Assembly (NCBI GenBank): GCA_910584695.1
Contig: CAJUBR010000009.1
Coordinates: 1-60,249, forward strand
From: an uncultured Lachnospiraceae bacterium
GTDB lineage: Bacteria; Bacillota; Clostridia; Lachnospirales; Lachnospiraceae
Length of the DNA: 60,249 bases
Direction of reading: 5' to 3'
This document shows, in pieces, positions 8,813 to 17,107 of the stretch (the first letter of the stretch is position 1; each line of letters begins with the position of its first letter). Below the pieces are notes generated by a model. The model saw only the letters and a program-made list of their open reading frames with translations, did not search any database and was not told the DNA's origin. A program made the translations under genes and the position numbers.

Positions 8813-9049
8813 TTACATATTTTCGTGAAAGGTTCTTGAGATAACATCCGCCTGCTGCTCCGGTGTCAGCTTAATAAAATTCACTGCATATCCGGATACA
8901 CGGATCGTTAACTGCGGATAATTTTCCGGGTGTTTTTGTGCATCCAATAATGTATCTCTGTTTAATACATTAACATTTAAATGATATCCACCCTCTGTTA
9001 CATAACCATCTAACATATTTACTAAGTTATCTACCTGTGCCTGTGCCAT
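8813..9049 (-). CDS. grcA: Autonomous glycyl radical cofactor (YfiD/GrcA-like)
   Basis: 78 residues that match the C-terminal end of pyruvate formate-lyase: GGYHLNVNVLNRDTLLDA, then YPQLTIRVSGYAVNFIKL, where RVSGYAV holds the radical Gly. It acts as a spare part that restores formate-lyase cleaved by oxygen at its own glycyl radical. This is the short stand-alone form common in Clostridia rather than the longer E. coli YfiD. ATG 9049 is chosen because AAGGAGG lies eight bases upstream; the ATG two codons earlier is too close. A palindrome at 9159-9172 and the neighbouring fnr-like gene suggest redox control. Confidence 0.88.
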   Translation of the reverse strand: MAQAQVDNLVNMLDGYVTEGGYHLNVNVLNRDTLLDAQKHPENYPQLTIRVSGYAVNFIKLTPEQQADVISRTFHENM

Positions 9050-9158
9050 AATCATTACCTCCTTACATTTTTAAACAATTTTAAATTTACTTCTTATTAT
9101 GTTTTAAAATGATTGTTTTTTGTTATCTTTATTATAGTAATGATTCCTGTTTTAATAT

Positions 9159-9172
9159 GTAACAATTGTTAC
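9159..9172. promoter_or_regulatory. Perfect 14-bp palindrome, candidate Crp/Fnr-type operator
   Basis: GTAACAATTGTTAC is a perfect dyad about 105 bases upstream of grcA and just past the end of the fnr-like gene. Position and symmetry suit a homodimeric HTH regulator, most simply the adjacent Crp/Fnr protein. Binding is an inference. Confidence 0.5.
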
Positions 9173-9192
9173 GTCTCATTCACTTTTTTGTT

Positions 9193-9855
9193 TTATTTTT
9201 TATACAATTTATCTTTGTCTCTTATCCGGATTCGTTTCTGGTCTATATCAATGATTCCTTCCTTTTGCATCTTCATCAATTCCCGTGAAAGACTTGGTCT
9301 TGCCACCCCAAGATAAGCAGCCATCTGCTCCCGATTCATCCTTGTATCGACCTGACCGGCTTCCATCGACTCTAACAGCCAGACTGATATTTTTTCCCGT
9401 AATGTAGTACTGCTTAAAATATGTGCCTTTTTCGTCATATTAAAACTTTTAACAGCCATAATTTCTAACATATTCCGAATTATCTGCTGGTGATGTTCAC
9501 AGGCATTACTGCAAAAGCCAAATAAAAATTTCCACGGCAGCAATAGTAATACTGTCTTTGTATTTGCTACTGCATCAAACCAGTATGGCCTCTGCTCCGG
9601 TTCAAAAAAATCCTCACCAAATACTTCGCCTGACTCTGCTACATATAAAATATCCTGTCTGCCCGACATAAAATCTTTTACTACCGAAACCTCTCCCTCC
9701 AGAATCAAATACAGATATTGAGGGGTATCCTCTTCACGAAAAATATAGTCCCCTGTCTCATATTCTTTGGTAACAGCCCCGGTACATTTCATCATTTTTT
9801 CAATATCGGATTGGCTGATATTCCGAAATAATCCTGTTTCTATTAGTGAAATCAT
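9193..9855 (-). CDS. Crp/Fnr family transcriptional regulator
   Basis: 220 residues. An N-terminal cyclic-nucleotide-binding-like beta barrel (GDYIFREEDTPQYLYLILEG, then ESGEVFGEDFF) is followed by a long dimerisation helix and a winged helix. The recognition helix region reads MNREQMAAYLGVARPSLSRE. Two Cys lie close together at CSNACEHH, which could be redox-sensitive, but the N-terminal four-Cys cluster of classical Fnr is not evident. The neighbouring grcA and the palindrome between them suggest control of anaerobic or oxygen-stress genes. AGGAGGG precedes the ATG. Confidence 0.88.
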   Translation of the reverse strand: MISLIETGLFRNISQSDIEKMMKCTGAVTKEYETGDYIFREEDTPQYLYLILEGEVSVVKDFMSGRQDILYVAESGEVFGEDFFEPEQRPYWFDAVANTKTVLLLLPWKFLFGFCSNACEHHQQIIRNMLEIMAVKSFNMTKKAHILSSTTLREKISVWLLESMEAGQVDTRMNREQMAAYLGVARPSLSRELMKMQKEGIIDIDQKRIRIRDKDKLYKK

Positions 9856-10033
9856 ATTATAACTGCCCTCCTGTCATCCAGGTCTCCTACCACAAAATAA
9901 CTTTTATGTATTCATGATCAACATTCAAAAAACATCCTTGTAAACAAATGGTTTTTCTTCATTATATCACAAAATCAAAAAATTTCCTTTATGACTTGCA
10001 AAATTTCACCAAAACTTTTATAATGTTTATATT

Positions 10034-10104
10034 GCAGATATGGTTCATCGGTAGAACGCTAGCTTCCCAAGCTGGAAAGGCGGGTTCGACTCCCGTTATC
10101 TGCT
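10034..10104 (+). tRNA. tRNA-Gly (anticodon CCC)
   Basis: 71-nt cloverleaf. The acceptor pairs GCAGATA with TATCTGC, with discriminator T. The anticodon stem CTAGC/GCTGG holds the loop TTCCCAA, giving anticodon CCC. The T arm is GCGGG-TTCGACT-CCCGT. The 3' CCA is not encoded, and TTTTTC follows, which may terminate it. It is isolated from other tRNAs. Confidence 0.95.
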
Positions 10105-10154
10105 TTTTCAATATAATGGAAAGCCGATAGATACCTTAGAAATGTCAAAAATCC

Positions 10155-10240
10155 TGCCCCAAGCAGCAGGGTTTGACTTTCACTGCAATCGCTGGGTATA
10201 CACATATATCAGCTTGGCCCATTGCTTGTGAGAATATCAA
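10155..10240 (+). repeat. Degenerate family B-like repeat
   Basis: CCTGCCCCAAGCAGCAGGG is a small hairpin followed by TTTGAC, as in the longer unit at 41.1 kb. Then ATCAGCTTGGCCCATTGCTT and GTGAGAATA resemble the family B core. The match is weak. Confidence 0.35.
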
Positions 10241-10320
10241 GCTGATATGAGCGAAATCGAGATATTCTGACTAAACGGTAATGTTATATCGAAAATTGAT
10301 TAAAATATTAAATTTTCTGA

Positions 10321-10349
10321 TTGACACCAGCCATAATAAATGATAATAT
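10321..10349 (+). promoter_or_regulatory. Sigma-A type promoter for the Abi-associated RNA
   Basis: TTGACA at 10321-10326, a 17-base spacer and TAATAT at 10344-10349 form a near-consensus promoter. Transcription would begin near 10356, only about 80 bases before a strong terminator. Confidence 0.75.
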
Positions 10350-10355
10350 TGTACT

Positions 10356-10436
10356 CATTGAAAGTGATATTTTTACTATTATTGCATATATTATTATGGA
10401 GTGAACTCCGGTGTCCTTCGGGCCCGGGGTCTTTTT
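10356..10436 (+). ncRNA. Putative small RNA upstream of the Abi/HEPN gene
   Basis: Transcription from the 10321 promoter would give an RNA of about 80 nt. It ends in a GC-rich hairpin (10403-10431) closed by a UUCG loop, then TTTTT at 10432-10436. The Abi coding region begins 25 bases later, so its expression needs read-through. Structured RNAs upstream of Abi-family genes have been described by comparative genomics (the abiF RNA motif). I cannot test whether this one matches that model. A role as an antitoxin-like regulator of the HEPN protein is inference. Confidence 0.6.
10403..10436 (+). terminator. Intrinsic terminator between small RNA and Abi gene
   Basis: GACTCCGG-type arm (with two bulges) pairs with GGCCCGGGGTC around TTCG, followed by TTTTT. 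It would stop most transcripts before the Abi gene. Confidence 0.8.
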
Positions 10437-10461
10437 ATTATCTAAACAAGGAGGCAGTGCT

Positions 10462-11400
10462 TTGGATGATAAGGTATTTAAAACTCATGACGAATTGATT
10501 TCCTTGTTAGTGTCACGTGGTGTTGACATTAGCACCGGAGATGCAAAACGATTTGCAAAAACAAGATTACAACATGAGGGATATTATAATCTAATAAATG
10601 GTTACAAAAAGTTATTTTTAAAAGACGCCAAAAAGGATGAATACAAAAACGGAACCACTGTAAATGAAATGTATGCGTTATTTGTATTCGACCAACATCT
10701 ACGCGAAATTTTTTTAAGATATATTCTTGAAGTTGAACGAAACATAAAGTGTCTTATTTCTTATAATTTTCCTCAAAAATATGGACACGATAATTATCTT
10801 TTATATAAAAATTTTGATTTATGCAAAAGGGACTCTCACAAAAATATCATTTCTATGTTATCTGATATTCAGCACCAGATTGCATCAAGGGGATCTGATC
10901 CAAGCATCCGCCACTATCTCGATACTTATGGATACATACCCCTTTGGGTTCTTAACAACATTTTATCATTTGGTCAAATTAGCAAATTTTATTTTAACAT
11001 GAAACAGACTGATCGACAAAGCATTTCACGAACCTTTAAAATCATGGATAGTGAGCTAGAAACGCTTTTAAAATATTTAACATCTATTCGCAATTGCTGT
11101 GCCCACAATAACCGACTTTACTGTTTTCGGTCACATGATGTTATGATTGATACAAAATACCATTCTAATCTTCAAATAACTAAAAAAGGAGAATTTGTAA
11201 ATGGAAAACGTGATTTATTTGCTGCTGTCATTGCTTTAAAGCTACTTTTACCTTCCAGAGAGTTTAAACAAATGATTACAGAAATAGATGAAGCTGTTAA
11301 TAAAATTACACCTACTCTAAAAGTCTTAGAAACAAATGAGATATTGTCAGAAATGGGATTTCCAGCTAATTGGAAAAAAATAAAATCCATGCAGAAATAA
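10462..11400 (+). CDS. Abi family protein (Abi_2/AbiD-AbiF, HEPN-type)
   Basis: 312 residues from a TTG codon at 10462 preceded by AAGGAGG at seven bases; the frame is open 17 codons further but that part overlaps the terminator. Conserved Abi_2 features are RLQHEGYYNLINGYK near the N-terminus, the FDQHLREIFLRYILEVERNIK block (broken here after its core) and SIRNCCAHNNRLY near residue 210. The R-x4-H in RNCCAH is the HEPN RNase motif. Relatives cause abortive phage infection or act as toxins by cutting RNA. The upstream terminated RNA suggests post-transcriptional or protein-RNA control. Confidence 0.85.
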   Translation: MDDKVFKTHDELISLLVSRGVDISTGDAKRFAKTRLQHEGYYNLINGYKKLFLKDAKKDEYKNGTTVNEMYALFVFDQHLREIFLRYILEVERNIKCLISYNFPQKYGHDNYLLYKNFDLCKRDSHKNIISMLSDIQHQIASRGSDPSIRHYLDTYGYIPLWVLNNILSFGQISKFYFNMKQTDRQSISRTFKIMDSELETLLKYLTSIRNCCAHNNRLYCFRSHDVMIDTKYHSNLQITKKGEFVNGKRDLFAAVIALKLLLPSREFKQMITEIDEAVNKITPTLKVLETNEILSEMGFPANWKKIKSMQK

Positions 11401-11498
11401 AGAAAAAATCTTCAAATTATTGTAAGAATTTCTTTTAAAATTAGTGCAGTAAATGATATAATATCACCGCCAGAAAAAAATCATTAGGAGGAAATTTT

Positions 11499-12169
11499 AT
11501 GCAAATCGTAGAAGGAAATCAATCAGGTATCGAGATACAAATTGGTTTATTTGATGCAATAGTAGATATGTTATTATTAAAAACCCGTATTCCTTTTAGG
11601 TACTGTCATAATCTTCCTTGTATTATTAGTACTGTTTTTAATAAATAACGGTCTTCCAAAAATAAAAATCTCTATTGCATCATTTACGCTGTATTATTAT
11701 CTTTATTTACTATTAACAAATATTGTTAGTATTCCCACAATCAGTGAATTTATCCGACTATCACAATTAGGGGAATCATTTTTTTAACCCCAAAATGAAT
11801 TTCCTTTTCTTTCGCGATGGATTAAATCTAAGTTTTATATTGAATATTTTTCTTTTTATTCCGTTAGGATTCCTATGTCCTATAATAAGTAAATCATATG
11901 AACATGTTAAAAATATTATCCTGCTTGGATTTGGATTCTCTCTCTTCATAGAGGTTGCCCAACTATTCACTTTATACAGAGTTACCGATATAGATGACTT
12001 GCTTACAAATGTTCTTGGTACCATAATAGGGGATTTATGCTTTAAACTTATTTTGAAATTTCAATCATTTAAATCATGTAGCACTCAGCAGACTTTCAAA
12101 AAAGATTCACTAACATATTTACCTGTTATGATTGCTGTCATTGCTTTTGTACTGGGATTTTTCAGTTAG
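11499..12169 (+). pseudogene. VanZ family protein, disrupted by two frameshifts
   Basis: An ATG at 11499 with AGGAGG upstream opens a frame (MQIVEGNQSGIEIQIGLFD) that stops after a shift near 11600. The next part continues in another frame (TVIIFLVLLVLFL...), which stops at the T-run near 11780. The last part runs at 11795-12169 with IPLGFLCP, EVAQLFTLYRVTDIDDLLTN and LGTIIGD, the VanZ core. Removing one T near 11601 and one T from the seven-T run near 11780 would restore a single protein. It is either a real pseudogene or carries consensus errors. Confidence 0.75.
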
Positions 12170-12199
12170 CCCATAATCTATAAAATCCCCCTGAGTTTT

Positions 12200-12583
12200 T
12201 TATACTGTAATCTCAATCTGATTCCCCTCAATTGCTGCAATACAGCTCTCATAATATCCATCACCGGTTGTTCTTGGTCCGCTGATAATTTCATATCCAT
12301 CATTTTTCATCTGTGCCGTCAGCAGATCAACCTGTTCTTTGCTCCCCACACTGAATGCAATATGTATATAACCTGTCCTTTGAAGTGATTTTCCTGCATC
12401 CTCCATATCCGTTTTATTCATGATTTCCAGTCGTGCACCATCGTCAAACTCCAGAAAATATGATCTGAAGCCTGTATTTTTGTTATGATACAGCTCATTT
12501 GATACTGCACCCAAATACTGTTCAAAAAAATGTTTTGCACCTTCTAAATCCTTCACATACATTGCAACATGTTCTATCTTCAT
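12200..12583 (-). CDS. VOC family (glyoxalase/bleomycin resistance-type) protein
   Basis: 127 residues with the paired beta-alpha-beta-beta-beta modules of the vicinal oxygen chelate fold: IEHVAMYVKDLEGAKHFFEQ at the start, GYIHIAFSVGS in the middle and GPRTTGDGYYESCIAAIEGN near the end. Candidate metal ligands are His4, Glu and His55-region residues plus the C-terminal Glu. The substrate is unknown; members include lactoylglutathione lyases and antibiotic-binding proteins. AGAGGT precedes the ATG. It is convergent with the broken vanZ. Confidence 0.82.
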   Translation of the reverse strand: MKIEHVAMYVKDLEGAKHFFEQYLGAVSNELYHNKNTGFRSYFLEFDDGARLEIMNKTDMEDAGKSLQRTGYIHIAFSVGSKEQVDLLTAQMKNDGYEIISGPRTTGDGYYESCIAAIEGNQIEITV

Positions 12584-12728
12584 ATAATCTACCTCTTCCT
12601 TTTTATTTCCTATTTAACAAGAAAATTATTCATACTATAACTCTATTTAAAATACAGCAATTTTATCCAAGTCCTTATCCTGCTTTTATTCTTATAATAC
12701 ACTTATCAAAAGCAAAGGAGAAAAACTT

Positions 12729-12905
12729 ATGAATAATAATTTATTTGAATCATTTAACAACGGCTCACTGAGACTGCCAGCAAAAACCATCCAATTTGCA
12801 GACATTGCCTGGTCTAAGCACCCTTCCTTCGAAGGTGTCGAACTCAAACACATCGTAACCGCCGAAGATACGGATGGACAATTCAGCTACCATCTGGTCC
12901 GCTAA
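12729..12905 (+). pseudogene. Truncated cupin-family gene (N-terminal 58 codons)
   Basis: An ATG at 12729 preceded by AAAGGAG opens a short frame ending in GVELKHIVTAEDTDGQFSYHLVR and a stop (the run is one conserved stretch; I quote only its 5' and 3' ends in part). It resembles the N-terminal strands of small cupin-domain proteins, whose metal-binding HxH motifs come later and are missing here. The stop is followed at once by the convergent GNAT gene. A 3' deletion is the likely cause. Confidence 0.5.
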
Positions 12906-12948
12906 TATATAATGTTGTTTCGCATACCTTTACCCATCTTAAAACAAA

Positions 12949-13755
12949 CTATATCTCCGTTACAATCGATGAGCCCTTTGACTGGTCTTTGTTTAACCAT
13001 TGCCATTCCTCAGAAAGTTCTATTTTTCCGTTATCAAGTATCCTAGGAACGCTATGACACCTTCCTGCCCGAATCTGATTATCCTCATTTATGTGCTGGT
13101 AATAAAAATCCAGTTCGCCGTTTTTTGCAGCAAATCCAATAAGATACCCTCTGCTTATCCCTCCTCCGGCATACTCTGCCCATAACTCATTGCCCTGCTG
13201 ATGATAACAAAAAATCGTTTCTCCATTCACTTCTCCGTTTTCTGTATTCACTTTCGGACGAAATCGCTTTCCTTCATAGCAGATTTTCATACCGCATCCG
13301 GGCAGCAGCTTTTCCATTACTTCATAAACCAAAATGACATCATTTTGCACAGACCACTTTTCGTGTTTCAGCGTATGATAACCTCTGTTCTCATATAAAT
13401 GACTTGCCGGAAGTGATGCATCAAGCAGTGCCGTATGATACTCCACTGCAATCTCATTCTCCAGACATTGCATAATAAAACTGCCATATCCATTTCCCTG
13501 AAATTCAGGTAAAACGTAAACTCTTGTAATATGATTGCCGTCACGGCTTCCGGTTCCAACTATTTTACAGTTATCCACTAAGATACCTGCTTTCCCGTCC
13601 TCTATATCCTTTGCAATATTTTCTCTGTTATGAAGCTCACAAAAAAAATCTACTACTTCTTTCGGATAGTAGTTCGGATATATAGTAGTAACCGTTTTCT
13701 GTACAATTTCAAAAATACAGTCAATATTTTCATCTTTGGCTTTTATGTATTCCAT
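12949..13755 (-). CDS. GNAT acetyltransferase fused to a C-terminal beta-rich domain
   Basis: 268 residues. Residues 1-150 are a GNAT domain: TRVYVLPEFQGNGYGSFIM carries the Q/RxxGxG/A acetyl-CoA loop and ASHLYENRGYHTLK the final strand. Residues 155-268 (KICYEGKRFRPKVNTENGEV, then WAEYAGGGISRGYLIG and RCHSVPRIL) match a separate small family that is often annotated as n-acetylglutamate synthase without good evidence. I infer a fusion of two proteins that occur alone elsewhere. Substrate unknown. GAGAGGAG precedes the start. Confidence 0.78.
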   Translation of the reverse strand: MEYIKAKDENIDCIFEIVQKTVTTIYPNYYPKEVVDFFCELHNRENIAKDIEDGKAGILVDNCKIVGTGSRDGNHITRVYVLPEFQGNGYGSFIMQCLENEIAVEYHTALLDASLPASHLYENRGYHTLKHEKWSVQNDVILVYEVMEKLLPGCGMKICYEGKRFRPKVNTENGEVNGETIFCYHQQGNELWAEYAGGGISRGYLIGFAAKNGELDFYYQHINEDNQIRAGRCHSVPRILDNGKIELSEEWQWLNKDQSKGSSIVTEI

Positions 13756-13854
13756 ATTCTATCTTTCTCCTCTCATGGCAAATCTGTCAATCTCTAAAAT
13801 CTATTTTGTTATCTTATTATTTTATCCAAATGAGGCTCGCTAATGCTCGCATAT

Positions 13855-13898
13855 GTCACCAACCTCCGCCTTGCTCCAGTTGGCGACATTTTATCATA
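13855..13898. repeat. Interspersed repeat family C, copy 1
   Basis: GTCACCAACC, a short loop, then GTTGGCGACATTTTATCAT. The ends GTCACCAAC/GTTGGCGAC form a stem. A second copy lies at 28167-28209. The 412-base gap from 13756 to 14168 otherwise shows no convincing gene. Confidence 0.65.
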
Positions 13899-14168
13899 TT
13901 CTCTCTTATATTTCTATCACTTTCAATAAAAAACAGGAATCGGTTCTACAACATAAACCGTTTTATTGACTACCCGCAGGAACAAATCATTTATGTGTCA
14001 CAAAAAATTATACAGTATATTTTTCTTTAAAAATGCAATACTGGATAATATGAAGTAATCCCGTCGCAAGCGGAAATATCAGACTCATGCAGCAGTCATC
14101 AAATAAAACTAAAGGCACGGCTGCCTGATCTGTTACGCCTGGGAAAGAAAAAATTTGGAGGTCCTGAA

Positions 14169-14315
14169 ATGAAGATTACCGATAAAAAGAAGCCGGTACC
14201 TACAATTCCTAATGGTGTCTGGGAAAGCAGCAACCCGATAAATGATAAGGATAAAACAAATAATACGACCGACTTACAGGGAAACGGCTACCCCACTGAC
14301 AAACAAAACAAATAA
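14169..14315 (+). CDS. Small hypothetical protein, 48 residues
   Basis: An ATG at 14169 follows TTGGAGG at about eight bases. The product starts MKITDKKKPVPTIPNGVWES and is Asn/Asp/Lys-rich with no hydrophobic segment. I do not recognise it. It lies 66 bases upstream of the His/Cys-rich gene on the same strand and may share its transcript. Confidence 0.45.
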   Translation: MKITDKKKPVPTIPNGVWESSNPINDKDKTNNTTDLQGNGYPTDKQNK

Positions 14316-14381
14316 TTTTTATTCCATGAAAATACCAAAATTATGCATTTTGCATATTCTAAATAAAAAAGGAGTATTTTC

Positions 14382-14645
14382 ATGTCGAATCATTTTGAAC
14401 ATTCATTCCGTGATGAACACTGCAGACATGATGGTCCACCCTGCCATAATGGACACCATCATAGCAGTGGATGTGACGGTCACAGAGATGACTGTTGCGG
14501 AAAACACAGAGACGGCAGACACGATGAACACAGGGATAACCGACGTGAAAGCTGCAAAGACCACCGATGCGATAATTGCAGAGATAATCGGTGTGATGAG
14601 CACCAAAACAGGCACTGCCACAATAATGATATGTGGTGGAGATAG
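14382..14645 (+). CDS. His/Cys/Asp-rich small protein, possible metal binder
   Basis: 87 residues with over a dozen His and about ten Cys, in clusters such as DGPPCHNGHHHSSGCDGH and DDCCGKH and ending in NNDMWWR. AAAGGAG lies upstream of the ATG at a good distance. The composition resembles metal-buffering or spore-coat-type small proteins, but I cannot assign a family. No signal peptide or membrane segment is present. A strong bidirectional terminator lies about 95 bases downstream. Confidence 0.55.
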   Translation: MSNHFEHSFRDEHCRHDGPPCHNGHHHSSGCDGHRDDCCGKHRDGRHDEHRDNRRESCKDHRCDNCRDNRCDEHQNRHCHNNDMWWR

Positions 14646-14686
14646 TCGTATACTTTGCAGCAAAATGCAATGTATATGACCCTTAA

Positions 14687-14738
14687 AGCAGCCGTCGAGC
14701 AGACCTGCAGGCGCGTCTACTTGACTCGCTGCCCACGG
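14687..14738 (+). repeat. Interspersed repeat family B, diverged copy
   Basis: GCAGGCGCGTCTACTTGACT followed by CGCTGCCCACGGGAAAACAA keeps the family B spacing (CTTGACTCxxTGCCC) with several changes. Confidence 0.5.
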
Positions 14739-14777
14739 GAAAACAATGGGGCTGTACAAAACAGCCCCATTGTTTTC
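14739..14777. terminator. Bidirectional intrinsic terminator
   Basis: Perfect stem GAAAACAATGGGGCTGT / ACAGCCCCATTGTTTTC with a five-base loop, between the plus-strand His/Cys-rich gene and the minus-strand DUF4125 gene. T-runs flank both sides. Confidence 0.85.
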
Positions 14778-14778
14778 T

Positions 14779-17076
14779 TTATTGGCTCTTATGAGCTTCT
14801 TCCAAACTGCCATAACCATACATTTTCACCGTATTGATCATAATCATCTTTGCAAGATTCTCCTCTTTTTGAGATCGTTCGACTACAAACCTGCCATATA
14901 ACGTCAACATAATATCCGAATACGTACCAAGTTCTCCCCTTAAATATGTTTCATAAGACGTATCCCATGGTTTATCCTCACTGGAATGAATAATTCTTGC
15001 ATTCTTTGCAAGACCGGGATATTCAGAAGCAAACTCCTCCATCCATTGTACCTGAATAGATATAATCGTCTCCATAATTGCCTTTTTCGCTTCCGGAATC
15101 ACCGGCAGCTCCTTTTCAATTGCCTTATACTCATCCGGCACTGTACTTTCCATCATTCTCGCATACTTCTCGGAAATAAGATTTCTACCTACTGAATCTG
15201 CCGCCTCAAAATCCAAACGGTACTGTACCAGCATATCCATATTCCATGTGAGGTACTGACTTTTCCGCATAATCTGAAAGGTATCCCAATCATCCTGACA
15301 TTCCGCCCTTCCTCCGGCATTCTTCACTTTATCGAACGCTTTCCACTCAAGATTTACGATGGCATCCACGAGCTCTTCTTTTGATTCCATATAAAACTGT
15401 CCTCTTCTGGCAATCTCAGTAGATACATCCGGCAGAAATGTTCCTTCCATAGTCACATAGCCTTTTTTTCTCAACTCATCGAGAAGAATCATAGAAAGCT
15501 GTTCTAATAAATCCACCGTCTCCTTTACATCTTTAAGCCCACATTCCGTAAGTTTTTCTACCACTGAATAGACCTTGGCATTAAGCTCTTTTAACCCCCT
15601 ATGCATCCACTTATCATGTGGAGCATACACACCTGCAAGCAGATAGGCAAGCTGCATTCCCTGTTTTACTGCATCCGCCCTTGACAATAACGCTGCTGCC
15701 CATCCCCCTCTTTTTGCGGCTCTCTCATAATTATACTGTCCGTTTTGTCCGAACCGTGCTGTAACCTGAGCCGTTTTTAAAAGTTTTACTCCTATTGGAT
15801 ATCCTGCTTTCAGACGATTGCGGATATTCGAAAAAATACCCTCATCATCCCGGTACACTTCACCGTTTACTGCACAGGCAAGATAACAATCCTCTAACAG
15901 CAGATAATCCTCCTCCTTTTGGGGCAGGTGTCCTCCTCCTAAAACACGCTCATAAAAATCTTCTATTATACATACGCCAAACCGTTCCATGGCATGGGAA
16001 CTGTTCACGCGTTGATATCCCTCAAACGTATCCGGCAAAGCAAGATAGGCTGCCTGCAAAGCTTCCCCGATCTCATCATATGTATCCTTTGTTACCCACA
16101 TACTAAAGCCCGGACCAAAATCATGGTCTCTTGAAACTGCATCGTCATATCCGAAACAATCTGACCCTTCCCCTGCATGTCCTGTCGCAATACGGGATAC
16201 ATATTCCGGGAATTTCTTCTCAAGCATCGGCACTCCATATGTTTCATAATATGCTCTGCAAAGCTTAGCCCCGCTATCTTTTCCTCTGTCCTTTGTTCTT
16301 AAATTTTCAAGTCTTTCATGTACACGCAAATATGCTGCATTTTTACCAATATGATGGAGAATACAATTTTCTGCCTGTTGATAGTAATCCACTGCCTTTC
16401 CTATATTACCTGAAAAAACCTCCACTTCAGCAAGTGCTGCCAGTGCCGCTCCCTTATGAGAATCCTCCACCTTTAACGGTGCAAAAAGTTCTAAAGCCTT
16501 TCCAGCATATGTCCTGGCATCCTCCATACGTTTCAGCATCACCATGGTATTTGCCAGATTTGCATTGGATACTGCCTGCTGGTACTCACTACCGGGATGC
16601 TGGGATAAGATATGCAATGCCTTTCTTAGTACCTCTGCTGCCTTCTCATATTCTCCCATTTCTTCATAAAGTAATCCCTCATTATTATACAGACTGGAAA
16701 ATGCGATATCTTCCCTGGGTAATTGTGATTCATAGATTGCCTCTGCCCTTTGATAATGCTCCATGGATTCCGTAAGCCTTCCGGCTGCCCGCATGGCATT
16801 GGCAACATTCAAAAGTGTAGTCGCATGATAAACCCCATCCTTATAAGGGCTGTTGGCAACTAACTTAAGTGCCTGACTTCCATAAATCTCACATTTATCA
16901 TATTGGCTGGTCTCTCTGGCAAACCCCAGTAATTCGTTTAAAATAGATAAAATTGATCCAAAATCATTTTCCTTTACAGCAATTTCTAATTGCCCGGAAA
17001 GATAACCTTCCACCTGATCCAATGCACCTTTTTCAAAAAGTCGGTCGAGTTCCTGTAAAACCTGATTAATATCCAA
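14779..17076 (-). CDS. TPR - DUF4037 - DUF4125 protein
   Basis: 765 residues. Residues 1-265 are tetratricopeptide repeats (for example SSLYNNEGLLYEEMGEYEKA). Residues from about 275 carry a DUF4037-type segment, ATGHAGEGSDCFGYDDAVSR then DHDFGPGF, which looks like a nucleotidyltransferase GSxxxxxDxD site. From about 560 to 760 is DUF4125, ending FASEYPGLAKNARIIHSSED and TYLRGELGTYSDIML. The start is TTG at 17076, with AGGAGG eight bases before it. It lies 31 bases downstream of a SIR2 gene, so both are probably co-transcribed. Function unknown; a signalling, toxin or defence role is possible. Confidence 0.82.
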   Translation of the reverse strand: MDINQVLQELDRLFEKGALDQVEGYLSGQLEIAVKENDFGSILSILNELLGFARETSQYDKCEIYGSQALKLVANSPYKDGVYHATTLLNVANAMRAAGRLTESMEHYQRAEAIYESQLPREDIAFSSLYNNEGLLYEEMGEYEKAAEVLRKALHILSQHPGSEYQQAVSNANLANTMVMLKRMEDARTYAGKALELFAPLKVEDSHKGAALAALAEVEVFSGNIGKAVDYYQQAENCILHHIGKNAAYLRVHERLENLRTKDRGKDSGAKLCRAYYETYGVPMLEKKFPEYVSRIATGHAGEGSDCFGYDDAVSRDHDFGPGFSMWVTKDTYDEIGEALQAAYLALPDTFEGYQRVNSSHAMERFGVCIIEDFYERVLGGGHLPQKEEDYLLLEDCYLACAVNGEVYRDDEGIFSNIRNRLKAGYPIGVKLLKTAQVTARFGQNGQYNYERAAKRGGWAAALLSRADAVKQGMQLAYLLAGVYAPHDKWMHRGLKELNAKVYSVVEKLTECGLKDVKETVDLLEQLSMILLDELRKKGYVTMEGTFLPDVSTEIARRGQFYMESKEELVDAIVNLEWKAFDKVKNAGGRAECQDDWDTFQIMRKSQYLTWNMDMLVQYRLDFEAADSVGRNLISEKYARMMESTVPDEYKAIEKELPVIPEAKKAIMETIISIQVQWMEEFASEYPGLAKNARIIHSSEDKPWDTSYETYLRGELGTYSDIMLTLYGRFVVERSQKEENLAKMIMINTVKMYGYGSLEEAHKSQ

Positions 17077-17107
17077 TATATCCGCCTCCTAATATTTATA
17101 ATACTCC

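Noticed and set aside
9948..10130. A 60-codon plus-strand frame overlapping the tRNA
   Set aside because: It contains the whole tRNA-Gly gene and has no other coding signal.
11776..12024. Minus-strand frame over the vanZ remnant
   Set aside because: It is antisense to recognisable VanZ core sequence.
14403..14819. Long minus-strand frame rich in Val/Ile/Ser opposite the His/Cys-rich gene
   Set aside because: It runs through a bidirectional terminator and a family B repeat and lacks a ribosome binding site; the plus-strand frame has one.
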